Positions 1-21,300 of a DNA stretch of 64,000 nt are shown one piece after another. Location of the stretch: positions 43,909,754-43,973,753 of the forward strand of contig OV884011.1 in NCBI GenBank assembly GCA_930367205.1. Direction: 5' to 3'. Under the pieces are notes generated by a model. It was not told the DNA's origin. It made no database searches and worked only from the letters and a program-made list of their open reading frames with translations. This DNA comes from Acanthosoma haemorrhoidale. Lineage: Eukaryota; Arthropoda; Insecta; Hemiptera; Acanthosomatidae. The translations under genes were made by a program, and so were the position numbers. The number at the start of each line of letters is the position of its first letter. The first letter of the stretch is position 1.

Positions 1-2315
1 TTTTTTGGAACCAATATTAACCCAAATAATGTCAGACCTGTGAACAAAATAAAAACACATGTAGTTTTTATTAAATAATAAAGTGACAAAGTCATCTAAA
101 TTTAAATTAATGTATAATTAATACTTACAATTAAGTACACAAGGGAATATAATATAAAAATTTAAGGTGGCTGACTTGAAATAAAGAGCTTCCATCAGAT
201 ACATAGTAACAGTCAGCAAAATCGAGCAAATTCCTATGCTGATGATCCTGAAAATAGAGTCGATGCAAATTATGGTAATCAAATTGGTGCTGTAATTTAT
301 TTTCTTTTTTCCAAAAATGTTTTTGTTTGTTCAAAAATAATTTTTTTTTATATTTAATAACTATTAAAATATTTTAAGGGATAGATCTACACCTCACTAG
401 TACATTTCATTAATAAAATATCATTCCAACCTTTTCTCAGCTCCTGTTTTACCTATAAAGCATTAGTTTTTAACCTTTTAAGTACTGAGGAACCTTTTCT
501 ATCATTTAAATTTTTTTTTAAATTAGGATTCCTACATTGAACTAATGCTAGGTCAGACAATAGTTCTATAGCTAGTCCAATAACAATAATTACATGTGAA
601 ATTATGCTTAGTTATAATAGAGGATAATAGTAAAAATTAAGGTTTTAGCTTAGTTAACCGATGTGTTTACTCCTCCATTCTAAAACCTTTATATGAACTT
701 GAGTGATTGTGAAAACTTAAAAAGATTGAGTGATATGAAATTTTGTATAGAAGTTACACTTAATGTCAGAAGGATACGGAAATAATTTAGAATCATCTAG
801 TAATGACTTGGAAATTTGGAATGAATATTCGATATTACCAACGGACCCTTTAATCATGTTATAGAGCACCACCCTAATTATAAAACCTCTTTAGTCCATA
901 ATTAGGCTCCCTTGATCTTAAGATAATAACTCATCCTTAATCAATACTTCTAATTGCTTCATAATATTCATAATTGCTAACAGCAATTTTAAAGTTTAGG
1001 TTTTCAATAACAGTAATGTTCAGTTTCTGTTCAAAAGCTTTTTTGAATTGGCAAGCACATTCAACAGCTTATGTTCATCATCCTCAGGTGCCACACAGCA
1101 ATTAGCCCTCCAATGGAACCTATAGAGAACTTGTGCTGCTTGCCAATTAAATAAAGGGTTTTGAAGAGAAACAAACATTGGTGTTATTTAAAACATTAGT
1201 TAAAGTCATTTCTTCCAATTTTACACCACATTTCATATTAAATTTAATGTTATACTTTAATAAAAAGTTTTGACAAATTCTAATTTAAATTAACATCAAT
1301 TTATCCACCTCTTGGAGCATCAAGTGAATCTTTTAGAAAAATTCATCTTTCATTCCAAGTAATATTGTTTTTTTTTTCAAAATTACTCTTTATTTTGTTT
1401 AAAAGTTACATTATATAACAATGTAGTTACCAGATACCAGAGCCCTCTAAACCAAAACCAATACAAGCACTTAACTAAAAATAATAAGACCTTATTTACA
1501 TGTAGGAAAAGGACAAACAAAAACCTACAACTGTGAGAAATAATGTTGATCAAGATATTAATTCTGCGGATGAAGAAAACATTAACAAGTAATTAATGAT
1601 GCTCATTGGGCATTAAAATGTTTTTTGTACAAAATTCTACAAGAAAAAAGTGTTCATGAAAATTAGGCAGTAAGTTAACTTAAAAGAACAGATTTGGTAA
1701 TGCGTGTGAGAGCTCCTTAATAGTTTTAACTTTCATTAGTTCATTTCATATTTAAAAATATGTACACTTAACGCTATATTCTATAACTAGTTAATAGCTA
1801 TTAACTATTAATACAACAAACATTCATTAATAAAGTGTATTCCGAAATATAATTAACATTAATATTAAAACACAAATGCCACGACTATTATCTGTTACAT
1901 TTTAATATAATATTTGATAAAGTTTTGGAAAAACTCCTTATTTTCATTAACATTGGTATACAGTCAACAATGTCTCCAACTCTTCCATCTCAGGGCACAA
2001 GTGGATCTTTCTTGCAAAATTTCCATTCAAACAAATTATAATAATCAATAATATTATTGATCCGTATATAATATTACCTTTTATTTGATACAAATATTAC
2101 CAATTAATTATATTATCTGGGGGTCGGCAGAATTTTTTCATGTCATCTGGAACATCCAGTGTCTCATGGTGAAACAGGAAGGAGTATTGGAATCACCAAA
2201 ACAAGCTTTAAAAAGTTTATAACAGAAGATTATTGAAATAAATCAGTTTTGAAAAATTTTCCGTAATTGTCATGTTCTGATTATAGTTTTCGACTTAAAA
2301 CTTAAGCAAACTTAC
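1..2315. other. AT-rich stretch with no supported gene
   Basis: I see no confident gene here. The third exon expected for the ERG28-like gene to the right was looked for on the minus strand and not found. One minus-strand reading frame of about 50 codons (1017-1184) has non-random-looking composition and is listed separately. A 67-codon minus-strand frame at 131-334 has no recognisable domain. The rest is AT-rich filler with short poly-A and poly-T runs. Confidence 0.5.
1017..1184 (-). other. Possible small ORF or terminal exon, unrecognised
   Basis: On the minus strand an ATG at 1184 opens a frame of about 52 codons ending in TGA near 1017. It contains a WQAAQVLYRFHWR segment followed by CCVAPEDDEHKLLNVL. 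Its amino-acid mix is less AT-driven than the surrounding translations, so it might be a terminal exon or a fossil transposon fragment. No family is recognised, there is no strong splice acceptor directly upstream, and it may be chance. Confidence 0.15.
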
Positions 2316-2687
2316 GGAATGTAATGAATGAATACAGTGCAATGTATGAGGGCGATCGCCTTGAGTATGGAATACATGCCCAGAACTCTCGGCAGAGTGG
2401 GATCATCTGAAACAAGAAGGAAAACAGTTGTTGGACAGACTGAGGGATTTTGCAATTTAAACGGAGGCTGTTTTGCCTCCTGCCGATTGGAGCCAATGAG
2501 GATCAATGCCAAGATAGTGCCAAATGTGGAAGCACTCACTTTGCTCCGACAACCCCTCCGTCTTCTTAAAGGAATACTCTCCGAAGATACATTTGTTCTC
2601 AATGAAGGATCTAACGGCTACTCCGATGTCCATAAACGCCACGAAAGCTATCCAACCCCTAAAAGCGTATATTATCTTCTGGTCCAT
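2316..2687 (-). CDS. ERG28: ERG28-like sterol biosynthesis scaffold protein, 5' two exons only
   Basis: Two minus-strand exons are visible: 2540-2687 (ATG at 2687, A at -3 and G at +4) and 2316-2406. The intron has a GTGAGT donor and a CTTGTTTCAG acceptor, and the phase-1 join keeps the frame. Exon 2 ends at a good CCGTAAGT donor in phase 2, so at least one more exon is required. The encoded part, about 79 aa, begins MDQKII, continues RGWIAFVAFMDIGVAVRSF (first membrane segment) and includes GMYSILKAIALIHCTVFIHY (second). This matches the N-terminal half of the ERG28/C14orf1 family, an ER membrane scaffold that tethers sterol C4-demethylation enzymes. The C-terminal half was not found in the 2.3 kb to the left, so it lies outside the window or is lost. 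Insects are generally sterol auxotrophs, yet many keep an ERG28-like gene. Confidence 0.75.
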
Positions 2688-5113
2688 TTCTAAACGTTCC
2701 GCCCTCCTCACTGACCATACTATTTAAAGCAATATTAGCAATGAGATGGATTTGAACAGCGTTTACTCGGAAACAAGAAATAAATTTACAGTCGGGAGGC
2801 TATTTCTGTTGTAACCTTCGCTCCCGGGCATGCCCAGTTTTACTTACAATCGATTAAACTGTTACTATCCGCTCCCTTATCACGAGTAGATCCATGGAGG
2901 AGTAGCCTCCCCATTTAATTTTGTAAAAATTAATTTAAATATATATATATATATATATATAGCCGCAATTACTTTCAAATTGTATTTCTTCAGCCAGAAT
3001 ACCCTCAATATTTTTTGGATAAGCTACAGTAGCCGGAAGTATACAAAAAAAAAACGTGAAACTTCTTTCCCCGTAGTCAAGGGCATATTAGAAGCGTTAA
3101 AGTAAACAAAGAAATACATTTTTTAGGGTTTTGTTGTTTCCAAATCATTCACACGTTTGTATATCGGTTTTAACTGTTTGAAAGGCAAATTTCAGTTACT
3201 GAAACTATTTAACAAAAATTTGCGGCTAAAAATACACTGTCATATAAGTTTAAAAAAAATTAAATCCCATCAAATTTTAGAGTGAACCCCTGGGGTCAAT
3301 TTCGGCCAGATTAGGTCATGAGTCCCAGAACTCATTTTTTGTCACTTTCGGACTAAGTACACCATTTTGGTAGCCACCACTTAACTATTTTGCTCACAGA
3401 ACAATTTTTACTAAAAATTTCAATAATTACTATTTGGAATGATGATAAATTCATGACCTGTGACCAAACCTGCAACTGCAACATGGTCAAGGGCTTACAC
3501 CTTGGTTTTCAATAATAAAGTTAAATAAGTATACAGTTTAACACAATTAAGGGTTTCATAATTCACAAATAACTCCCACTTAATTAATTTCTTAAGTTTC
3601 ATTGAATTATTTTCACTACCATACCCATTCGAAGTAGTTTCTCTATCACACTTCATCGATTGATACTTAGCATGAGAATTTCAACAAAGGTTTTGCTGAT
3701 TTTTATGGAATATTTAATAAAAATTGTCAATGATCTTTTTTTTTTTTTCATTAATTACAGTCCACTAAACCCCCAAAATATTCTTGATCAGCATGTCAAG
3801 ATATTTAATTGGATATTCAACTCAATAAGACAGATTACTTTTTCTCTAATTACCAAGCAATTAATTATGACACATTGCAATTTACCATCATCTGAAATGG
3901 GCAAGAAAAATATCATGCCTCTATCTAAAAGTTATAATAAGTTAAAGTTGCGAACACAATTTTGATTGTAGTTAAACAACAGAATACCATTTAAATATAA
4001 TTAAACAGGGCAATGAGATCTTGAATTTCATATCCTAATCAATATGATAAGGAAGTATTTACCAAGATATGATCATACACCATTGGTAGTTCGATCAAAT
4101 TCTAGTATGTTTGTTTAACACAATAGAACAGCATTGCATTCACAATTTTTAAGATACTCCTTTAAAATAAAATAAAGAAAATCAAGTCCCCTACCCTAGA
4201 CTATTTCTTGATTTTGTTCTTTCAATTTCCATGTCCCCTCCTATTTTGTTTGTATTCATATTACAAAAAGTATAATTTAGGTTATAAATAATTTGAAAAA
4301 ATTTTAGTTGGAAAATGATATCTTTGATGTAAAGTTTATTAATTTAATTAATTTTTTAAACCATTATTGTTCCTCTATATTTGTTTAAGTACGTATATCC
4401 GTTTCCTATGACAAAATTAACAAATGAATAAATGTATTCCAGAGGCTCTCCTTACCAAGTGATTCTGATACGTTCTCATTTTTATAGATATATTTTTTAT
4501 ATTGAGCTTGCCATGAACTCATCGAGATTTCGAAATAGGTTAAAATATCACATTTTCTAGTAATCATAGAAAATCTAGTAAATGTTAATGGAGTAATGGT
4601 AAAAAAAACATTCAAAACAAAGTTTTGTATTAACAAATAAAAATAAAAATGATATACAAATTTAATTTTGTGTATAATATTAGGTAACATTTTGGGAACA
4701 AACATAACAATTGCGGAACAAATGATCATTTAAAACCATCTTCAATAGAAATATTTTAATTGCTTTAGTATAAGAATTCAAACTATATTTCAAAACTTAG
4801 ACACTAAAAACTCAAGTAAAAAAAATAAGAAATAAACATCAAACATTAATGTACATATTTACATAATAGTAATTTTTACATCTATTACATTTTATATGAT
4901 TAATTATGGTAGTTTTTTAATACTAAATCTGTACTTAAATTAAAATTTCCAGAGAAAATATGAAACTTAAGTTGTTTTTTTACCTCTAAATGAGATGAAA
5001 TATTTACAATGTCACTAAACGTTAGAAACAAGTCTTAAAATAAAATAATCATAACAATACAACAGCTTCATAATATATAAGTTCATATATGGTACAAAAA
5101 AATAAAATAAAAA
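2688..5113. other. Intergenic, no gene seen
   Basis: This stretch separates the ERG28-like start from the MCM2 stop. It holds an (AT)n microsatellite at about 2939-2961 and several poly-A and poly-T runs. Open frames at 3660-3965 (+) and 4406-4729 (-) have AT-driven composition, no recognisable domain and no supporting splice pattern. I see nothing else. Confidence 0.55.
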
Positions 5114-15268
<10,155 letters not shown>

Positions 15269-15342
15269 TTTGATTAGCAAAACAATTAATAACTAACTGG
15301 ACTTAATCAACGACTTGTTGATATACACTGGCAAGTGAGCAA

Positions 15343-15360
15343 TTTTGCGCGGGGAAACGC
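15343..15360 (-). promoter_or_regulatory. GC-rich E2F-like element upstream of MCM2
   Basis: About 75 bp upstream of the MCM2 start codon, in a very AT-rich setting, lies a short GC island containing TTTTGCGCGGGGAAAC. On the MCM2 strand this reads GTTTCCCCGCGCAAAA. It is close to, but not an exact match for, the E2F consensus TTTSSCGC. MCM genes are classic E2F targets in animals, so a regulatory role is a reasonable inference. Confidence 0.35.
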
Positions 15361-15714
15361 CGGCGGTACCAACGCATTATCAATAACTAAAACTAAATGT
15401 TACTAATTTTAGTTTTCAAATCTTTTAGAGTTATAATAGTAATTTAAATAGTTTTCTAACTTATTTAAGCTTTGACACAGTTCAAATTATGTTTATCAAG
15501 AATATTATATATTGCAACTAGATGTAAAAAAAAAATATCAATGGGAACCAGTGATGAGAATTTCTGTTATTCCTATATAACGGACGTTTGTGCAATTAAC
15601 TAAAAAAGGCCAGCTCATAGATGGTCCTGAAATTAGATTTGAGCCTAGTTTTTGTTGCTTAAATTGATGAAACAAATAAGTTTCATAAACTAAATGGAAT
15701 TTCATAAAATATGG

Positions 15715-16730
15715 GTGTTCTGTTCGGGCAGCGTTCCGTACACTTCGCCCATTTTATAGTCGCCATAACCGTCCTACCGAGAGGACTATTCGCAGTGTAG
15801 TGGATAAATTTGAGTCCACTGGTTCAGTAAATAATCAACCAACACCCATACGTCAAAAAAACGCAAGATCTGTCGAAAACATCGCCACTGTCCGTAAGAG
15901 TTTGCAGGAGAATCCGAGGCAGTCGATTTCGCGTCGCTCACAAGAACTCACAAGAATTTTGCGTCGTGACTTAGGCCTGCACCCGTACAAAATTCAACTG
16001 ACCCAGGAGCTGAAGGACATAGACAACGACATATATTCGCTGAATGGGCCCTGGAACAGTTGGAAACTGACCCTAATTTTCATCAAAAATCATCTTCAGC
16101 GATGAGGCCAATTTCTGGATGAATGGGTACGTCAACAAACAAAATTGTGGAATCCGGGACGATACCAATCCACATGAGATCCAAGAGCGTCCAATGCATC
16201 CCGAAAAAGTCACTGTTTGGTGTGGATTTTGGGCTGGCAGCGTCATCGGTCCATATTTCTTTGAGGACGACGTTGGCCAGGCCAACACCGTCAACGGCGA
16301 GCGCTATTGGTAGATGATTATCAACTTCTTTTGGCCTGAATTGGATGATATGGACACCAACGGCATGTCGTTTCAACAGAACGGTCCTACGTGCCACACA
16401 GCTCATGTCAAGTTGGACATTCTGCACGAGCGATTTTAGGGCATGGTCATCTCACGTGGAAGTGATGTGAACTGGCCATCTGAATCGGGTGATTTGACCC
16501 CGTTAGACTTTTTCTTGTGGGGTTTTCTTAAGTCGCAGGTCTATGTGAATTAGTTACAAATAACAGCGGTCCTCAAAGCCATCATAAATCATGCCATCGT
16601 TCAAATTCAGCCTGATTTATGCGCAAGAGTCATGAAAAATTGGCGCAACCCAGCGAAGCCGCGGTGGACATTTGCACGATGTTATATTCCATACATAATG
16701 GCATCGATAGGCCTTTACGATGAATAAAAA
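15715..16730 (+). pseudogene. Inactivated Tc1/mariner-superfamily transposase
   Basis: A plus-strand relic of a mariner-type transposase carries an N-terminal HTH region (about 15720-15960: VDKFESTGSVN, ARSVENIATVRKSL). A DDE catalytic domain follows: first Asp in FSDEANFWMNGYVNKQNC at about 16095, the block VTVWCGFWAGSVIGPYFFED, and a third Asp in DLTPLDFFLWGFLKSQVYVN at about 16496-16555. A frameshift separates the HTH and catalytic parts near 16080-16095. In-frame stops interrupt the catalytic part, for example at about 16312, 16438 and 16552. At 16380-16382 the second catalytic position reads AAC (Asn) in a QQNGPT context where the family has QQDGAT. The element is therefore dead several times over. 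Terminal repeats were not identified. Confidence 0.85.
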
Positions 16731-17199
16731 ATTTCGATGATATCTCACACACACTTTGTTTTATTTAAATTTGAAGATAGCAAGCGCTTAATGAAATACC
16801 CATTATATGAATAAGAACGAAAACATTGGGTGATATGCACAATGTAAGTAAATGCAAGTATTAACTAAACATTTTCTCTTTGGCTAATAGCTATTTCAAG
16901 TCACAGGCCATTTGCATTTCTCCAACCGAGTTGCCGACGCATTAAAGACGGCAACGCCAGATATTTAAATAAAATAATGGATTGTAAGCTTTATTTAAGA
17001 ACGAGAGAACTGTTATTTTTTAAAAGTGATTATCAGAAACCATGATGGTTTAACATATAACATTTTTGGCCGAAAATACATATATTTAATTCACAGTCAT
17101 TTAATAAATACTTATTTAATCGATGGCACCAGGACTTGCTTTGTCAACTTAAAGATTGCCTCCATTCAACATCTAGCATATGATCCTACGATATGATCT

Positions 17200-17880
17200 G
17201 ATATGATCTTATCATACCTTCAGCATATTCTGCACCTTTTCCACATCCACCTCATTTCTATATTTTGCTGGCGTTCCCCAATGAACTTTCTTCAGTCCCA
17301 TCCTGCTCCTTTTTTTTACTCTGCTGACATGCCTACTCCTCATTCAACCCCCGTCTATGAATTCGCTGAAGACATAGCCATCCTTTCTTATAACTCTTAG
17401 TCCACCCTTCCTTCTCAAGCATTGGATAAATATCTTCCCCTGCCGGAACCTTAGCACTCTACATAGAGTAACAAAATGAATTCTTAACAGTTCTCCCCCC
17501 GTCTTACATTTTGGACTTTAACCAATTCATACTTGGTGAATCCCGGACTACCTACCTAGGACTTACGTTGGACGAGCGACCAAGAGTCTCCATGTGGCTC
17601 TCACCTCACCACCAAGAAAAATCCAATAGACGATACACACTACCTCTTCTCTTCTAGGGCCCAAGCAAACTATAAAAAACACAAGACTCATCTACACTCC
17701 AGAATCCTCCACCAGATAGCTAATATTGCTCCTCTATATCTGAACAATTGTACTCCACACTTTGATCCCAGCATGCCTTTTAAGCAAGAGCTAACCATTT
17801 TCTGTAACCAGAATTACCATTCCCACCTTCTAAGTTAAGGCCATTACCCTTTGAACTCTTTATTTTTCCCTTTCATCCAG
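17200..17880 (+). pseudogene. Non-LTR (jockey-like) reverse transcriptase remnant
   Basis: Plus-strand fragments resemble the RT of jockey-type LINEs. The active-site region reads EFAEDIAILSYNS (about 17358-17395), where the family has YADDTAIL-type residues, so the first catalytic-loop Asp is Glu here. A following KYLPLPEP block and a later TTYLGLTLDERPR block (about 17547-17585) match the thumb region YLGLTLD. Frameshifts and stops break it. The 5' half and the tail are missing. Confidence 0.65.
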
Positions 17881-18354
17881 AGCGACACCTTAGAGTAAGT
17901 AGGTCTCTTAACTTGATACAAAACAACATAGGGCCATAATAACACAATGTCTTAAGTATTGCTCATAATACTATTGGTATTGATTGCATTCTAATCTCTT
18001 TTCGGTAAATCTTATCTAAAGAGAAAAAAGGATTTAAGAAATATTATCTCGTTTGTTTTTTAAAAAGTAATATTTTCTATTTGTTGACCGTTTTTTCTAT
18101 CTATAACTAATTTGCAAAGATAACCTTACCCACTGCCCGGTTATAGCAGTTATCGGTGGTTACATGCTTAAATACACTGTTTTGTTTGCAGGCTTGTCAT
18201 TTACTTAGTAGAATACCGTCGTTTGTATTTTTATTACCGTCAATATGGTGAATATTGGAATGTATGCTTTTGTAATTCCTTGTAATATTGGGTGAATTAA
18301 TGGTGCAATTGACTTGGGAAATTCTTTTACAATAAGTATCTTCCAGAATCTATC
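17881..18354. other. PAF1 upstream region, no gene seen
   Basis: This AT-rich stretch lies between the LINE relic and the PAF1 start codon. It presumably holds the PAF1 promoter and 5' UTR. No convincing TATA box or CpG-like island was picked out. Confidence 0.4.
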
Positions 18355-21300
18355 ATGTCTCCAACTGTTCCAACTACTGCAAATGTTGTTGACAAGAGGC
18401 CTACTCTTGTCAAACCGCATTCTGCGGAAAGGAGGTGAGACGTATGCTTTGTTAAACCATTGTAAATTTCTAATCAATGTATTATATTTTTTGTAATACA
18501 TTTTTATATTAATTAGCTAAAAATATGTCTTTATGGTTTATTATCTTAGCTCCTCATAAATAATAAAATTTGTTCATGGGTTAGTGTGTAATTTTTGTGT
18601 TATGGGTGAGTAAAAAACTCTATGCCTAAGAGATATCCTAATTTTACAGGTGTTGATGTCACCTTGATATCCGTCAAACTTGATTTTCCTTCTGCTACAT
18701 TTAGGAGGAATTTGGTCCCTACCCTAATCCCATCCACCTTATCCAACACCTTACCCTATGCCCTGCCCATTCAACACTGGGCTAATCACCAGTGTTTAAT
18801 TAATTAATACTGATAACTGGTTAAGAAGAAATTTGTCTATCTGAGCCTTAGACTGTGGCCTTTTTTTAATGCAATACAATTTTTCTTATAAACATTATGT
18901 CATGAATGAACTACTGTTATTTAATATATTTTATATTACAATGACCTATGAAATTGCTGTTCATTAATAGTTTATTTATTAATGAGTATTACTTATACAT
19001 TTAATTCAAGTAATGCTGTTAAAAGCTAATGAGGTTTTAAAAAATATAACAAATTAAAAGAATTTCAAATTCATTTCTTCACCTTTAACTAACTCAAAAA
19101 GTGTATATAAATTAACTATTATCAGGATCAAACCACTGTTGGTTATGTCACTGGAACTGGAAGATTACAAATTTCATCAGTCCTATAACCACCTTTTGGT
19201 TTGAATAGTCTGACCAATTCGTCATAACATTCATTGTTTTTCACCCTAGACTAAAACCTTTTCAATTGGAGAAATCAAGCCACTTAGCTATAATCTTACA
19301 TTCTTTAACAACTAAATAATAGTCATAATATTATATTTTAATTTTTCTGTTATCATTAATGGGTGATTTTTTTTTTCTTATTTCAGATCAGAATTGGTTT
19401 GCCGAGTAAAGTACTGCAACACATTACCAGATATACCATTCGATCCAAAGTTTATTCAGTATCCATTTGAATCAACAAGGTATGTTTAGCCAATTTCATA
19501 TTTTGCATTAGGTGAATTTTATAGAATCATAATTTTTTTTTTTATCATATTTTAAAGATTTATACAATACAATCCAACGTCGCTAGAAAGGAATTATAAA
19601 TATGAAGTCCTTACAGAACACAACCTCGGGGTTACCATTGATCTCATTAATAAGGACATGTATGCTGCAGACCATAATGCGATACTTGATCCTGCTGATG
19701 AAAAGTTACTCGAGGAAGACATTCTCACTCCTCACGATTCAAAGCGGTATGTAAGAAATTAATTTCTATGGAACAATATCTGTTAAATGTCCAGGAAATA
19801 TTTCATCAGCAATTAATTACAGGCTTTGTTGTCAAAATTTGGAATGATGTAAATTTAATTTATCAATTTTTAAATTAAGTAGTATTCATGTGTTATCTGC
19901 TATGCTGAGTATGTATATCATCCTATTGGATTGTATTATGCTGTTATTTAATGGTGGCTGTATTTAACAGTGTTTTGTTGCTATATTCTGATAATTAAAG
20001 TTTAAGTAATAAAATAGGTATTGCCACTTTCTTCTAATCTAGCCAGTAAGAGAAATGGAGTCATCATGAACTCTTAATTTATCCTATTTAGCCAAATTAA
20101 AAAAATAAATAAAATCCATCAGCTAATTACTAAGAGAAATTAGTATATAATGCTCTAATATTGTTTCAGGTCAAGACATCATTCTCGTTCAGTCTCATGG
20201 CTCCGGAGGACTGAATATATTTCCACTGAACAAACACGTTTCCAGCCTCAAGTCATGGATAAAGTTGAAGCCAAAGTTGGATTCAGTATTAAGAAAAGTC
20301 TTAAGGTAGGTTTTTTCTTACAATTGAGATTACTTATTTTATAAAAGAAGTTTTACTGCTGTTTGCATGAATATGCTCGTACTACACGTTGTACACTTTA
20401 TGTTTAGGAAGAAACTTTGTATATGGACCGAGAAAGCCAGATAAAAGCTATTGAAAAGACATATGAAGATGCTAAACTCCCTATTGAGAAACATCACAGC
20501 AAACCCAATGTTATACCTGTAGAAGTTCTTCCAGTTTTTCCGGATTTCCAGGTAATAACACTTTTTTCTGATTTTTTATACCTTCCTTTCCAGAGACAAA
20601 TACTTTACTGGCTTGATTCCAACACACAATATTCAGAATTATTATAAGATGAAACCTATTGAATTCACCACTGCATTTAGACTAATGGGCCTTATGGTGT
20701 ATATGATAGTAGTATATGATTTGGATAGGTGCATTTAAATGAGAGAGACATGGAATTCCATGGCTTGAAAAAAGTTCTCTCAAGGCAAGAATTGTTAGTA
20801 CTAGATTTTCTGTTCTAGAAATCGCTTTGTACCCTTGCCTTATTTTTTAAAGTACCATTGTACAAAACCACACCACTTGAGAAATACTATTTCTTAATTA
20901 CTTCTACCGGAATCCTATCTAGCTGTCACTTCTGTTAATTAGGTGAAATTTCAATCCTAACTGGGTTTCCACCACCATTAGTTTCATCACTAGTTTAATA
21001 ACCGATTAGATAATATTTGTAATGCCCCCTAAATTGGATTTCTAAAATTATTTATTATAGAAAGTGGTTCAAACTTATACTTAAATCTCATGTCCTATCT
21101 TCTTGTATGCTCAATCTCTATGTACCATTCTGTTCATTGTAATTTTATTTACATTTGTAACTAAACTATTTCTAAAATATTTTATTACTATATAGATGCT
21201 GCCAGTTGAAATGACTTTTTTAATTAATTTAATTATGTTCTTCTGTACTTAACTCCCCACATGGCACTTTGCACATTCTAATTGGTTTAAATTGTTTTTC

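Noticed and set aside
131..334. 67-codon minus-strand frame at the left edge
   Set aside because: No recognised family and no clear splice support; it may be chance or an exon of a gene outside the window.
2110..2200. Minus-strand frame containing FHHETLDVPDDMKKF as possible ERG28 exon 3
   Set aside because: It does not resemble the expected membrane segments, lacks a good acceptor, and a stop lies two codons before it.
2575..2580. Earlier GTATTC as the ERG28 exon 1 donor
   Set aside because: It leaves two bases in phase and gives a stop after joining to exon 2; the GTGAGT donor at 2539 keeps the frame.
3660..3965. 101-codon plus-strand frame
   Set aside because: Composition follows the AT-rich background; no domain, and no neighbouring exon pattern.
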